Positions 10,258 to 19,927 of a DNA stretch of 64,000 nt are shown here, piece by piece. Source of the stretch: Troglohyphantes excavatus. Lineage: Eukaryota; Arthropoda; Arachnida; Araneae; Linyphiidae. The translations under genes were made by a program, and so were the position numbers. The notes below the pieces were generated by a model. The model saw only the letters and a program-made list of their open reading frames with translations. It had not been told where the DNA came from and searched no databases. The stretch's first letter is position 1; every line of letters starts with the position of its first letter. The stretch spans positions 67,693,461 through 67,757,460 of the forward strand of contig OZ010672.1 in NCBI GenBank assembly GCA_963932185.1, read 5' to 3'.

Positions 10258-10856
10258 AAAAAGGTACTTATAAATGAGTACTTGAACCTACTCGTTTTTC
10301 TTTGAGCATAATTGCATCGTAAATGAGCGATGACGTACTCAAATTTAAGTAACCATACTTTCTCAAAATGAGCAGTGTTATGTAATATTGCTAATATCAG
10401 CTACTGTTCAAGCCATCATAACAAAGCGAACTGACAAACTTAAAATAGTTGTTCAGAAGATGGTTTTCCACATTATTCGATGTCCATCGCTTAAATGGAA
10501 ACTGAATTATAATAACTGAATTATCTTACTTCCCATTCTTTTAGAACACCTTTTTAACTTTTTTTGTATTTATAAGTTCTTCAAGTCGCCCTATTAGTTC
10601 AACGGATACGGTTCTAGACTGCCATGCCTGAGGATCTGGGTTCGATTGATGGTAAGTCTTGTCGATATTTATTGAAAGGGATTTATAACGGCAGCCTATG
10701 TAGGACAGCATCTGCTCTTCTTACTCATTGTACTCATTTTTGAACACATATCTTTTTCAAAATTGAAACTTACTTATGCAGAGCCATAATAAGCATCGAA
10801 TGTACTAAAAATTAGTGCATTATACTTAATTTAGAGTACCTATTTTTAACAATGTA
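10258..10856 (+). mobile_element. TIR element carrying a tRNA-like segment (family B), copy 1
   Basis: About 600 bp. The left arm contains GAGTACTTGAACCTACTCG and GAGCGATGACGTACTCAAAT. The right end, GAGTACCTATTTTTAACAATG, is an inverted counterpart of the left end of other copies (CACTGTAAAAA...GAGTAC). The middle (about 10586-10655) has a box-A-like TAGTTCAACGGATACGG and a box-B-like GGGTTCGATT. Other copies: 11587-11903, 34385-34983 and 56011-58622 (interrupted). Either a DNA element captured a tRNA/SINE or this is a SINE whose ends mimic TIRs. Confidence 0.72.
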
Positions 10857-11400
10857 AAGCTACAATTGAACCTTGTAGTAATTTCCAATACAATTTAATC
10901 CCACATTACTGCACTATTATTCGTCTGCAATTTTAATTTAATATTCATATAGCCTAAGAACTTAAGTAGATTAAAATGACATAAATGTCTACATTTGAAT
11001 AAATTTGTAAGCAACGCAGTTAATAAAAAATATATAATAACGCTTAAAGCTTATGTTCTTAATTCATAAATTAATACATAATTTTTAATATATATATATA
11101 TTTAAAAAATAAATCATACATAATCAACATGACTCATTCGAGTCATATTATTAACTATTAGATAATTTTGACAGCTAATCTAAAGCGGATTAAAAAAATA
11201 GTTAGCCGTGTAATTAAGTACCTGATACAAAAGTTTTAATTAATTAATGATTACTTCATGGGAATTAGGGAAATTGATTAAAGCTTTAGTTTCATTTATG
11301 GTACTTCTAATATAGTAATTTGATTTGTGATTTCTGGAGTAAGCACACTTTCGAAATCTTCTTGAAAAGATGTCAGTTATATTTTCTTTTTCAATTTACA
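10857..11400. other. AT-rich stretch without recognisable genes
   Basis: Contains (TA)n-like sequence near 11090 and scattered TTAATTAAT words, but nothing I can annotate. Confidence 0.5.
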
Positions 11401-11404
11401 TATT

Positions 11405-11470
11405 AGAACCCGCATGGCCTGGTGTGGTCAGCTCGTAATTGGAAGATTACGAGTTCGTATCTCATAGTTC
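11405..11470 (+). other. tRNA-like segment, probable SINE head
   Basis: ATGGCCTGGTGTGGTCAGCT resembles a Pol III A box and ACGAGTTCGTATCTC a degenerate B box about 30 bp later. It does not fold to an intact tRNA and is followed by non-tRNA sequence, so a SINE remnant is likelier than a tRNA gene. Confidence 0.3.
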
Positions 11471-11586
11471 AACATAAGATCGAGGGAATATGTCCAAATA
11501 CCATGACGTTGGTCGTAGCGTGGAAGTGTGATGGGTATGGTGCCATCTCAGGTGTTATCCTCGTCATCTGACTATAGTTCAAAAGT

Positions 11587-11903
11587 ATACTGTAAAAAAG
11601 GGTGCTAAAAATAAGTACCTGAACGTACTCGTTTAATGCTCTGGACAGCGGTACCTGGAGATATGGGTTCGATTTCCGGTAAGTCTTGGTTGTAATTGTC
11701 GATATTTATTGAAAGGGATTTATGAAGGCAGCCTATGTTGGCTGGCATCTGCACTTTTTATTCCATTTTACACATTGTACTCATTTTTAAGTACATGGTT
11801 TTTCCAAAATTGAAACTTATGTATTCGGAGCCATGACAAGCATCGAATGTGTTCAAAAATGAGTACATTTTACTTATTTTTGAATATCTATTTAAACAGT
11901 GTA
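11587..11903 (+). mobile_element. Family B element, copy 2, internally deleted
   Basis: Left end TACTGTAAAAAAGGGTGC through AAGTACCTGAACGTACTCG, then a jump directly to the tRNA-like middle (GACAGCGGTACCTGGAG, GGGTTCGATTTCC). The left sub-terminal ~250 bp present in copies 1 and 3 is missing. The right end TATTTAAACAGTGTA mirrors the left end. Confidence 0.7.
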
Positions 11904-12170
11904 TGAGACAATATTTTCTTGTCTTGATATCGCGCCCTGGATCTACATTTTTTATCAATGCACCCAAATGTTAAAATGTACAAAAAATACTCCATTTTAC
12001 GATATTTTTCGTATTTATAGACTTATTTTATAGCTATATACATAATATGATATGAGAGGCAAGAACGCTACGCAAAATAAAAGGATAATTGCTTAATAAA
12101 GGTTTTAAGTGAAAAGAAAAATAATATTAATCAAGTTAATCAAAAACTTACTTAGTAGCTGATATCAGAT
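11904..12170. other. AT-rich spacer
   Basis: No feature recognised between the family B copy and the SINE. Confidence 0.5.
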
Positions 12171-12588
12171 TGGTTTGATTAAATAACGTCACACTAGAGC
12201 TGCACAGTGGGCTATTGGCGACGGTTCGGGGTCTCTCTAGAAGGAAAGACCCGGGAACACATACACATTCACACACACATTCATACATGCATCTCGTTAT
12301 TTTAGAACCATGGTCAGATGACGAGGAAACACTTGAACCGGCACCCAACGCCTTCAATAGACGTCTGGACTTCGGACCCCGATCAGATTTATCATGCACC
12401 AGTTCCGTAGACACGCCGTTCATTATTGCGGATGTTCTGGACGACTTAGAAAAGTAGCGAAGTTGGCAACCCTCCGATCACAAAATCACTACTTTTTACT
12501 TTTCTTTGTCAAGTCCATCGCCTAGGATCGAACCAGGAATCCTCGGATTCTCAGCTGACGCCTTTAACCACTCGGTCATGGAGGCCTC
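12171..12588 (-). mobile_element. SINE-1, near full-length copy
   Basis: Read on the minus strand it begins GAGGCCTCCATGACCGAGTG, a tRNA Leu/Ser-like head. It continues through a B box, the body GGACTTGACAAAG and GTGCATGATAAATCTGATC, and ends ...ACGTTATTTAATCAAACC. This is the same structure as the target-duplication-bounded copy at 27262-27679. Open frames on both strands here (12148-12423, 12215-12457), including a THTHSHTHSYMH-like run, are translations of the SINE and not genes. Confidence 0.88.
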
Positions 12589-12920
12589 GTAGCGGAAAAT
12601 AACAAATTGACACTCCTAGTAATTTGTGTTAAATAATAAAAAAAAACTTATATCCTCAGTATGAACTAAAGACTCAGTAGTTATCAGTGAATATAAAAAA
12701 AACAATAATAATATTTACAAAGTATCAAATGTTTTAAACGATTAAATGTTTCATTGCGGTTTTAAAAGCTCGCAATTATGTGATATTTATTTATCTTCAA
12801 TAGCTGACTTTCATTAAGAATTAGATTTACATTAATTTATTGAAAGAAGAAACAACATAATAACTCCGTTAATAAATACTCTTCAAACTCTCACTCATCC
12901 TATATACTAGCAGGCCACCT
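12589..12920. other. AT-rich spacer
   Basis: No gene or repeat recognised. Confidence 0.5.
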
Positions 12921-12931
12921 ACGTAGAAATA

Positions 12932-13009
12932 GTCGCCAATAGCCCATTTTTAAGCTCTAATGCGACGTTAATTAACCAAAACCAACCTCACCCCCCCCCT
13001 CCAAAAAAA
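12932..13009 (+). mobile_element. 5'-truncated SINE-1 with 11-bp target duplication
   Basis: Only the last ~60 bp of SINE-1 (from GTCGCCAATAGCCC) is present, followed by AACCAAAACCAACC and C- and A-rich tail sequence. It is flanked by ACGTAGAAATA at 12921-12931 and 13010-13020. A truncated insert with a matching duplication is the signature of target-primed reverse transcription by a LINE. Confidence 0.88.
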
Positions 13010-13032
13010 ACGTAGAAATATGCTAATGCAAC

Positions 13033-13155
13033 TACACTGTTAAAAATTATTACGACCTTGCACCAAATTTGGTACCCACTTAGCTTTCATACAATTTTAG
13101 ACTGGATTCAGACAGTTTTAGTCAATATCGTTTTGCAAGGCAATTAAGAACTTGT
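13033..13155 (+). repeat. Family C repeat, uninterrupted copy
   Basis: ACACTGTTAAAAATTATTAC then GACCTTGCACCAAATTTGGT matches the sequence at 27234-27690 that is split there by a SINE. The 3' limit is unclear. The leading CACTGTTAAAAA resembles the family B termini. Confidence 0.6.
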
Positions 13156-13179
13156 GATCAATATTTAATAAAAAAAAAA

Positions 13180-13232
13180 AAAAATCGATAATATTCGGGA
13201 TTTATCTGGTTTTGAAACTAGACGGCTCATAT
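13180..13232 (+). repeat. Family X repeat, left part (split by MITE)
   Basis: GATTTATCTGGTTTTGAAAC and the following TAGACGGCTCATAT match 53671-53702. The match resumes beyond the MITE at 13465 only as ATAT followed by T-rich sequence. Confidence 0.65.
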
Positions 13233-13464
13233 GAGGAGCGAATAAGCAAAACAAAACATGTAAATTCAATCGCCGAAAACCGCAAAAAAAGCTTGGTAAA
13301 TGCATGTAATTTTATAGATCTCTAAATTTTCAAATGAAAGGGATAGTTTTGGAAATATTAAAAAAAAAATTAAATACGGATAGAGATAATCTATTTTTAT
13401 AAAATTAACTGCTTGTCTCATTTTTTATATTTTTTACACGTTTGGTTTTGCATGCACGCTCCTC
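13233..13464. mobile_element. 232-bp MITE with a preserved empty site elsewhere in the window
   Basis: The left end GAGGAGCGAATAAGCAAAAC and the reverse complement of the right end, GAGGAGCGTGCATGCAAAAC, align over about 32 bp. It is flanked by ATAT at 13229-13232 and 13465-13468. The related locus at 53671-53702 reads GAGCTCATATC straight through, so it is an unoccupied version of this site. Target duplication is TA or ATAT. Confidence 0.82.
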
Positions 13465-13501
13465 ATATCGTTTTTATATAGTGAAGTCTAATTATCCCCT
13501 C

Positions 13502-14453
13502 AATAAAATATCTTATAATTTAGATTCATACTCTATGCTGCCAGTAGTACGTAATTCCAATGTACAACCCAGTTAACTCCACAGTTTAATCAAATGCGAC
13601 AAATATTAGTGTCTCCGCGATAGCAATTACGTTTCTATTGATATTTCCTATACACCAGCAACTCCAAGCCCCGGCATTTTAAATAACTGTTTAAATAAAA
13701 TATCTTATAATTCAGAATCATATTATATACTACCAGTAGTACGCAATTCGAATATACAACACAGTAAATCCCACAGTTTAATCTAATGCGACAAAGATTA
13801 GTTAGTGTTTGCGCGACAGCAATTACGTTTCTATTGATATTTCCTATACACCAGCAACTCCAAGCCCCGGCTTTTTAAATAACTGTTTAAATAAAATATC
13901 TTATAATTCAGAATCATATTATATACTACCAGTAGTACGCAATTCGAATATACAACACAGTAAATCCCACAGTTTAATCTAATGCGACAAAGATTAGTTA
14001 GTGTTTGCGCGACAGCAATTACGTTTCTATTGATATTTCCTATACACCAGCAACTCCAAGCCCCGGCTTTTTAAATAACTGTTTAAATAAAATATCTTAT
14101 AATTCAGAATCATATTCTATACTGCCAGTAGTACGCAATTCGAATATACAACCCAGTAAACCCCACAGTTTAATCTAATGCGACAAAGATTAGTGTTTGC
14201 GCGATAGCAATTACGTTTCTATTGATATTTCCTATACACCAGCAACTCCAAGCCCCGGCTTTTTAAATAACTGTTTAAATAAAATATCTTATAATTCAGA
14301 ATCATATTCTATACTGCCAGTAGTACGCAATTCGAATATACAACCCAGTAAACCCCACAGTTTAATCTAATGCGACAAAGATTAGTGTTTGCGCGATAGC
14401 AATTACGTTTCTATTGATATTTCCTATACACCAGCAACTCCAAGCCCCGGCCG
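13502..14453 (+). repeat. 192-196-bp tandem repeat, five copies
   Basis: AATAAAATATCTTATAATT starts units at 13502, 13694, 13890, 14086 and 14278 (periods 192, 196, 196, 192). Each contains GCCAGTAGTACGCAATTCG-type sequence, GCGACAAAGATTAGTG and the block CACCAGCAACTCCAAGCCCC. Two central units share the extra TTAG that makes 196 bp. No coding frame is preserved across units. Confidence 0.95.
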
Positions 14454-14838
14454 TTTGCGCCTACAAATAAAGCCCTATTGTGTATCAGAGGCCATTCCAA
14501 TCGACCCTGACCAACCTCGACACTTGGCTAAACTCCCCCACTTCATTAGAGTAATGTGGTCACAGCCAATTAATAGGGGAGTCAAGGTGGTTGGCTTAGG
14601 GAAGTCAATAGCCACAATTTATCTATAAGACGGATAAGCGTGAATTCAAGGTTCGGTAGTTGAATATGGCAAGTGTGCTATGAAACGAACTATTCATGAT
14701 ACAGAACTGTTCAAAATGCATTCTCATATTTGACGAAACAGACGCCTTTATATGCTTCGATTAAATATTTCGTCAAACTGAGGGAATTCATTTTGTCGTT
14801 GTTTTACGAAATTTATTTTGTAAGAAAATAATGCAATA
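14454..14838. other. Mixed-composition unique sequence after the 193-bp array
   Basis: Less AT-rich than its surroundings. The 79-codon frame at 14389-14628 starts inside the last satellite unit, which argues against a real protein, but the portion after 14454 (CAGAGGCCATTCCAATCGAC) is unique here. No function recognised. Confidence 0.35.
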
Positions 14839-14839
14839 T

Positions 14840-15300
14840 ACGCATAAAAACCGACTAAGAGTTTATGGCCGTGAGAAAAGGGCCATAAAGAAATCTAAGT
14901 AAATTACTTTCGTCAAAAAATGAGGCAATATAAGTTTAAGAACCAATTAAGAGTTTATTCCCTTAGAAAAGGCCCGTAAAGAAATCTAAGTAAATTACTT
15001 TCGTGAAAAATGAGGCAATATAAGTTTAAGAACCAATTAAAAGCCTATGCCCGTGGGAAAAGGGCCGTAAAGAAATCTAAGTAAATTACATTCCTCAAAA
15101 ATGAAGCAATATACGTATAAGAACCAATTAAAAATTTATAATATTGGAAAAGACCCGTAAAGAAATCTAAGTAAATTACTTTCGTGAAAAATTAAGCAAT
15201 ATATGTATATAAGAACTAATTAATAGTTTATACAACAAGAGAAAAGTGCCGTAAAAGCATCTAAGCAAATTATTTTTGTTAAAATTTTGATGATTCTTGT
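14840..15300 (+). repeat. 91-bp tandem repeat, five copies
   Basis: AAATCTAAGTAAATTAC recurs at 14891, 14982, 15073 and 15163, and a diverged version at about 15257. Units also contain AACCAATTAA and GGGCCGTAAAG. Edges decay gradually. Confidence 0.9.
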
Positions 15301-15440
15301 TTCGTCAAAAGTTAGGTGATTCAATGGCGAAACTATTGTCAAAAATGACGAAATTAGCCTTGACGATCCCAGTAATCTCAAGTTATTTCTAAGAGTGAGA
15401 CTGTGTTCTATTGACAGTATTCAAATGATCGTTTTGAGCC

Positions 15441-15555
15441 CATTCTACTCGAACGTGTAAAACGCGCGTAAGCTTCTCGATGATTCGAAGATTCGTACCA
15501 TGCATTCTCGAAACACAGAGAAGCTCTCGCGCGTGTTACTCGTTTGTGTAGAACG
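15441..15555. repeat. Long imperfect palindrome (fold-back element or hairpin)
   Basis: Arms 15441-15478 and 15518-15555 are inverted copies over about 38 bp with roughly 80 percent pairing, sharing TTCTAC, CGCGCG and AGCTTCTC. They are separated by about 39 nt. Pairing may extend weakly outward to about 15430 and 15566, where TTAA lies at the right edge. It is unusually CpG-rich. It could be a palindromic MITE with a TTAA target or a transcribed hairpin; I cannot distinguish these. Confidence 0.65.
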
Positions 15556-15749
15556 CACCTTAAACCTTTTTGTTCAAACATTAAGGATCTATTCCGAAAA
15601 TAACAGCTGGTTGACGTTATGTATTGATTCTAAATAGATTGGAAATATTCTAGTCATTAATGTGGTATTGATTCTACATTCTAAAGCTGTAAGAGTTTTA
15701 TGAGTAGTGCACTGTTAAAAGTTGTTGATAATAAGTTGAAAATAAAAAA

Positions 15750-17030
15750 TTTAACTTCCTGTAAAAAAGTCTGGTTGGCGCTTAACGAGTTTTACAACTG
15801 AAAAACACAAATACAACAAAAAACTTAAGTGCATATATTTGCTTTTAATTAATTATTAAAAGAGTTAAGATACATTTTTAACACCCATTGTAATCTACCA
15901 CATAGTCTATTTTATACACCAGCATATATCAAATATCAAATATAACCTACAAATCCCCCATTACAATTACAATCCGCCAACTCGATCCTCAAATTCGACT
16001 CTAAAATCATTTCAATGAAACGTCTCGCTTTCCCCACTCGAGCAAAAACGGTGTCGAGTAACCTCATTGCCCCGAATAAAATCACTTTAAAATCCCCCAA
16101 AAATGTTAAATAACGCAAAAACTATACCAAATTCAGGGAAAGTACTTATGAAATTGGATTCATAAGGAACTTTTGTGGTAAAATGCCCAATTTCAAGCAG
16201 TTAACTTGAAAATAAAACAATACAAAAAAAATTTAACTTCCTGTAAAAAAGTCTAGTTGGCGCTTAACGAGTTTTACAACTATAAAACACAAATACAAAA
16301 ATAAACGTAAGTGCATATATTTTCTTTTAATTATTTTTTTAAAGAGTAAAGATAAATTTTTAACACCCATTAAAATCTACCATATAGTCTATTTTATAAA
16401 CCAGCCAATCACAAATCTCAAATATCACCTCAAAATCCCCTACCCCTATTACAATTTCAATCCGCCAACTCGATCCTCAAATTCGACTCTAAAATCATTT
16501 CAATAAAAAATGGTGTCGAGTAACCTCATTTCCCCGAATAAAACCACTTTAAAATGACTGCCCAACTGAGGAGCCGACAGCTTTCTCTAATTGTAAAGCA
16601 TTATTCTTTATTAATAACTTAAATGGTCGTTACGGTTACTTTCTGTAAAAAAATCTGGTTGACGCTTAACGAGTTTTACAACTGGACAACACAAATACAA
16701 AATAACAAAAGTGCATATATTTGCTTTCAATTAATTTTGAAAAGAGTAAGGATGCATATTTAGCACAATATATTCTACAACATTGTTTATTTTATAAATC
16801 AGCGCATCGCAAATCTCAAATATCACCTCAAAATCCCCTACCCCTATTACAATTTCAATCCGCCAACTCGATCCTCAAATTCGACTCTAAAATCATTTCA
16901 ATAAAAAACGGTGTCGAGTAACCTCATTTCCCCGAATAAAACCACTTTAAAATGACTGCCCAACTGAGGAGCCGACAGCTTTCTCTAATTGTAAAGCATT
17001 ATTCTTTATTAACAACTTAAATGGTCGTTA
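15750..17030 (+). repeat. Three imperfect tandem copies of a ~400-480-bp unit
   Basis: GGCGCTTAACGAGTTTTACA (GACGCTTAACG in the third) occurs in each unit near 15778, 16259 and 16661. CCGCCAACTCGATCCTCAAA follows about 200 bp later at 15966, 16460 and 16860. Copies 2 and 3 also share a tail containing TGACTGCCCAACTGAGGAGC. Deletions distinguish units; for example copy 1 has CGTCTCGCTTTCCCC where the others are shortened. Frames at 15936-16118 and 16721-16921 are incidental. Confidence 0.88.
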
Positions 17031-17373
17031 AGGTCGTATAAAAGCACTTTTTCGCGGGCTGTTACGTATATTCGATGAAAGGCCCCATGAGTTACGCGTC
17101 ATTTCCGGTTGAGTAATAAATGTTGTATTAGTCATCCGTATAATGGCTTCCGTGTGAGATCTTCGGGAACTGGAAATGCTATTTAATGTGAAAAGAGTAA
17201 ATTTGAGGGGGAGGTAAATTTGAGAAATTGATCGATGTGGGTAAAAAATTTACACTTGAGTTGTCGGTATTTTATTGAATCCTTCCTAAATTGATTAATA
17301 AGTAGTTTATGGATCTTTTAATAATGAGCTTTTAATTTGGAGAGAGATATACCAAATTTAATGATTTGGTTTA
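17031..17373. other. Mixed-composition spacer
   Basis: Somewhat higher GC to 17190, including GAGTTACGCGTCATTTCCGG. No gene recognised. Confidence 0.45.
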
Positions 17374-18358
17374 CAGGGTGGTCACAAATGTTTGGGCAAT
17401 GTTTATTATTTGGTTATTTAACTATTCATAAGAAACCATTCTTTTTGCTATATTTTAACTTTGTATTTGCTTTGTACTTTGTATACACTCAAACCTGTTT
17501 TTGTGCGGCGTTTTTTTTTGTGCGATTTTTTTTGTGCTACTTTTATTGTGCGATTTTTTTTTGTGCTACTTTTATTGTGCGATTTTTTTTGTGCTACTTT
17601 TATTGTGCGATTTTTTTTTGTGCGGTATATGAAAATTTCAATCAAATTGGAACATAATTGATTATCTGGTTACCGAGACATATACAAGTGTGTAGTGAAA
17701 CAACAGTCGTCACAAAAACTGATCACTGACTACATGGTAACTAAAAAAAAGTCAACTCTAAACGAGTGCGAGGTAGTATCTTCAAGTGACGAAAGAGCGA
17801 TTTTGAACCAAGTTCGCGTATTGTCAGACTACGAAGGATAATTGTAATACGTTTGGAAAAGTTTGTATGTGTAAAATAAGTACATATGTAAATAAAATAT
17901 TTAAAAATGTTCGCATGTGTATTTTCTAAATCAGATTCCAAAAGGTTTGGCAAGATTCTAAGTAGCTGTCAAGCCTCGTGTCATGATTTCGTTTAAAAAA
18001 GAAATTCCTAGTTATTTCGTAAGGTTTCGAGTTATTTTCTATGTGAGACTTTTTTATGCGGTCCCTATCCACCGCATAAAAAATATTTTTTAATTGTGTT
18101 GCGAAAACTATTTTTTATAGCTACTCGTAAAGTTTTGTGCGAATTTTTTTATGCGGTGTTTTTTATGCGATCCCTATCCATCGCACAAAAACAGGTTTGA
18201 GTGTATTGTACTTTGTTTTTGCTACTTAAGCTAAGCGATTTGTTTAAAATATAAGCGAAACAGTTTGGCAAAAATATTTTTTTATTATTCCAATAAGATA
18301 GAGATAAATATAGAACAGCCAAACAATGACCATCGCCCAACAAATTGTAACTACCCTG
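17374..18358 (+). mobile_element. Family G MITE, copy 2, interrupted by another MITE
   Basis: The left end is CAGGGTGGTCACAAATG. The right end, CAACAAATTGTAACTACCCTG, is its inverted partner. TA flanks both sides (17372-17373 and 18359-18360). Removing the insert at 17486-18203 and one TA leaves about 265 bp that matches 62755-62985 along its length, including GCTAAG, TTTAAAAT and CCAATAA blocks. Confidence 0.9.
17486..18203. mobile_element. 718-bp TIR element nested in family G MITE
   Basis: CACTCAAACCTGTTTTTGTG at the left and its inverted complement CACAAAAACAGGTTTGAGTG at the right are perfect over 20 bp, with TA at 17484-17485 and 18204-18205. The interior holds about three and a half tandem ~28-bp units of GTGCGATTTTTTTTGTGC at about 17515-17625. 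Near the right end are ATGCGGT/ACCGCAT words that could extend the inverted repeat. The 106-codon frame (17337-17657) merely crosses the boundary. No transposase is present. Confidence 0.92.
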
Positions 18359-19927
18359 TATTTCTATGCCTTAGTAAACAAAGATGGTAACAATTCATAG
18401 TCACTTTGTAGCTAGACACATAACTAGTGTAGTGTTACTAAAAAGAATATGAAAAAAATTTCAAAGGATTCTATGAATTAAAATAAAAGTTTTCCACTAT
18501 CCACAATTAGATATTTGAAGAGTCAAGTAACTTATAAACTAAAATGAACAAAAGATTGAATATGATGAAGGTATTCTAAAGCATCGGTCTACAGAACTAT
18601 TTTTCTAGTATGTAACTTGCTCCAGTAATTTGTATTTTTAACATTATTTTTAAAATATCAAATGATTATTTTAGTTAAACTCTTTATTTTGTAGCTATAC
18701 ACATAACATTTATAGTTTCGCCAACACTCAATATTGCAACTTTTAAAAATTACTAGACAAAACCGTTAACGGTGTCCGGGAATTTACCTTGATAAGTATA
18801 AAACACGGAAAATATGTTATTTAAAAAATAAACAAATCATTTTAATTATTAAAGATTTTATCTAACTCACTCTGTAATTGCTCTCCCTGCCCACTCCCTT
18901 CCCCCATATATTGCAATGAATGTCAACCCAATTTCAAAACATTTGGCGTACTAACGAAATCAAGATGATAATACGAAATTAAATCAGTTGTATTTTTAAT
19001 ATTTATTTATAATTTACTTACTAAACATCTTCTTAAATTTAGTAAAAAAACTTTCAAAATACACCCCAACGCTTTAAATTTGAAAAATATTTCAACATGG
19101 AATATTTTTACGAATTGTACTATCTGAGAGGATACGAAAATTTCAAAATTGTAAAGTTGTTTTCTTTTTAAGGTAATTTACTTTATATGTCCAAAGCCTG
19201 TACATTGTATTAATTTTTTTTTAATTTTTATTATTTTATTAAATATAACTTGCAAAAAATATCCCAACGCGTTAGGTTTGAAAAAATATTTCAAAATCGT
19301 ATAATTTTATAAATTTAAAATTTATGCGTATTGCTAAAAAAAACTAGAAATCCGTGAACGACTTAAGTCACTAAGCTCCATCAGAGGACTAAATATAAAA
19401 ATTATTTATTTGTTTTATATTTATAGTATGAAACTGCAATTCAGTACAGACCAGATCTTAACTAAGTACACTATTAAAAATGTTTTCGTTAACTATGCCC
19501 AGATTAAATTTTTCCCCCAATAAAACAAAATATATTATTTCCTAAACGACGAAATAGTTTAATATCTTTGACAAATACACTACTCATTTTTGACGAATAA
19601 AAGCCTACTTTATTACATAAATCAAGTGACAAACTAGCACAAAGCAAATACCCTACGATTCAGTTAAATTTCCAAAAATCTAGAATAAATTGAAACACAT
19701 AAATGATTTTCATCGCATACGATTTTTCTATTTTCCAAATTTGAAAAAACAAGCCCTAAGTAGTTACGACAGAATAATACATAAAAAAGTTACCTAAAAT
19801 CATTTATCACATCACGTACTCTACGGACCAAAAATTCAATCAAACCGCTTCGTTTATTTTCATAATTTTTGACGGATGCTCTTGCTCTTTATTTAATCTA
19901 GTTAATTCCACCGTTCCAGAATTTTGA
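18359..19927. other. AT-rich stretch without recognisable genes
   Basis: About 1.6 kb. Some words recur (TTTGAAAAATATTTCAA near 19078 and 19278, with CCCAACGC before each), suggesting a decayed duplication about 200 bp apart, but no gene or transposon was recognised. Confidence 0.5.

Noticed and set aside
12148..12457. Opposing open frames with a THTHSHTHSYMH run
   Set aside because: They translate SINE-1, recur wherever that SINE lies (47323-47562, 47650-47940), and on either strand.
17337..17657. 106-codon Phe/Cys-rich frame
   Set aside because: It crosses the boundary between two nested MITEs and runs through a T-rich internal array.
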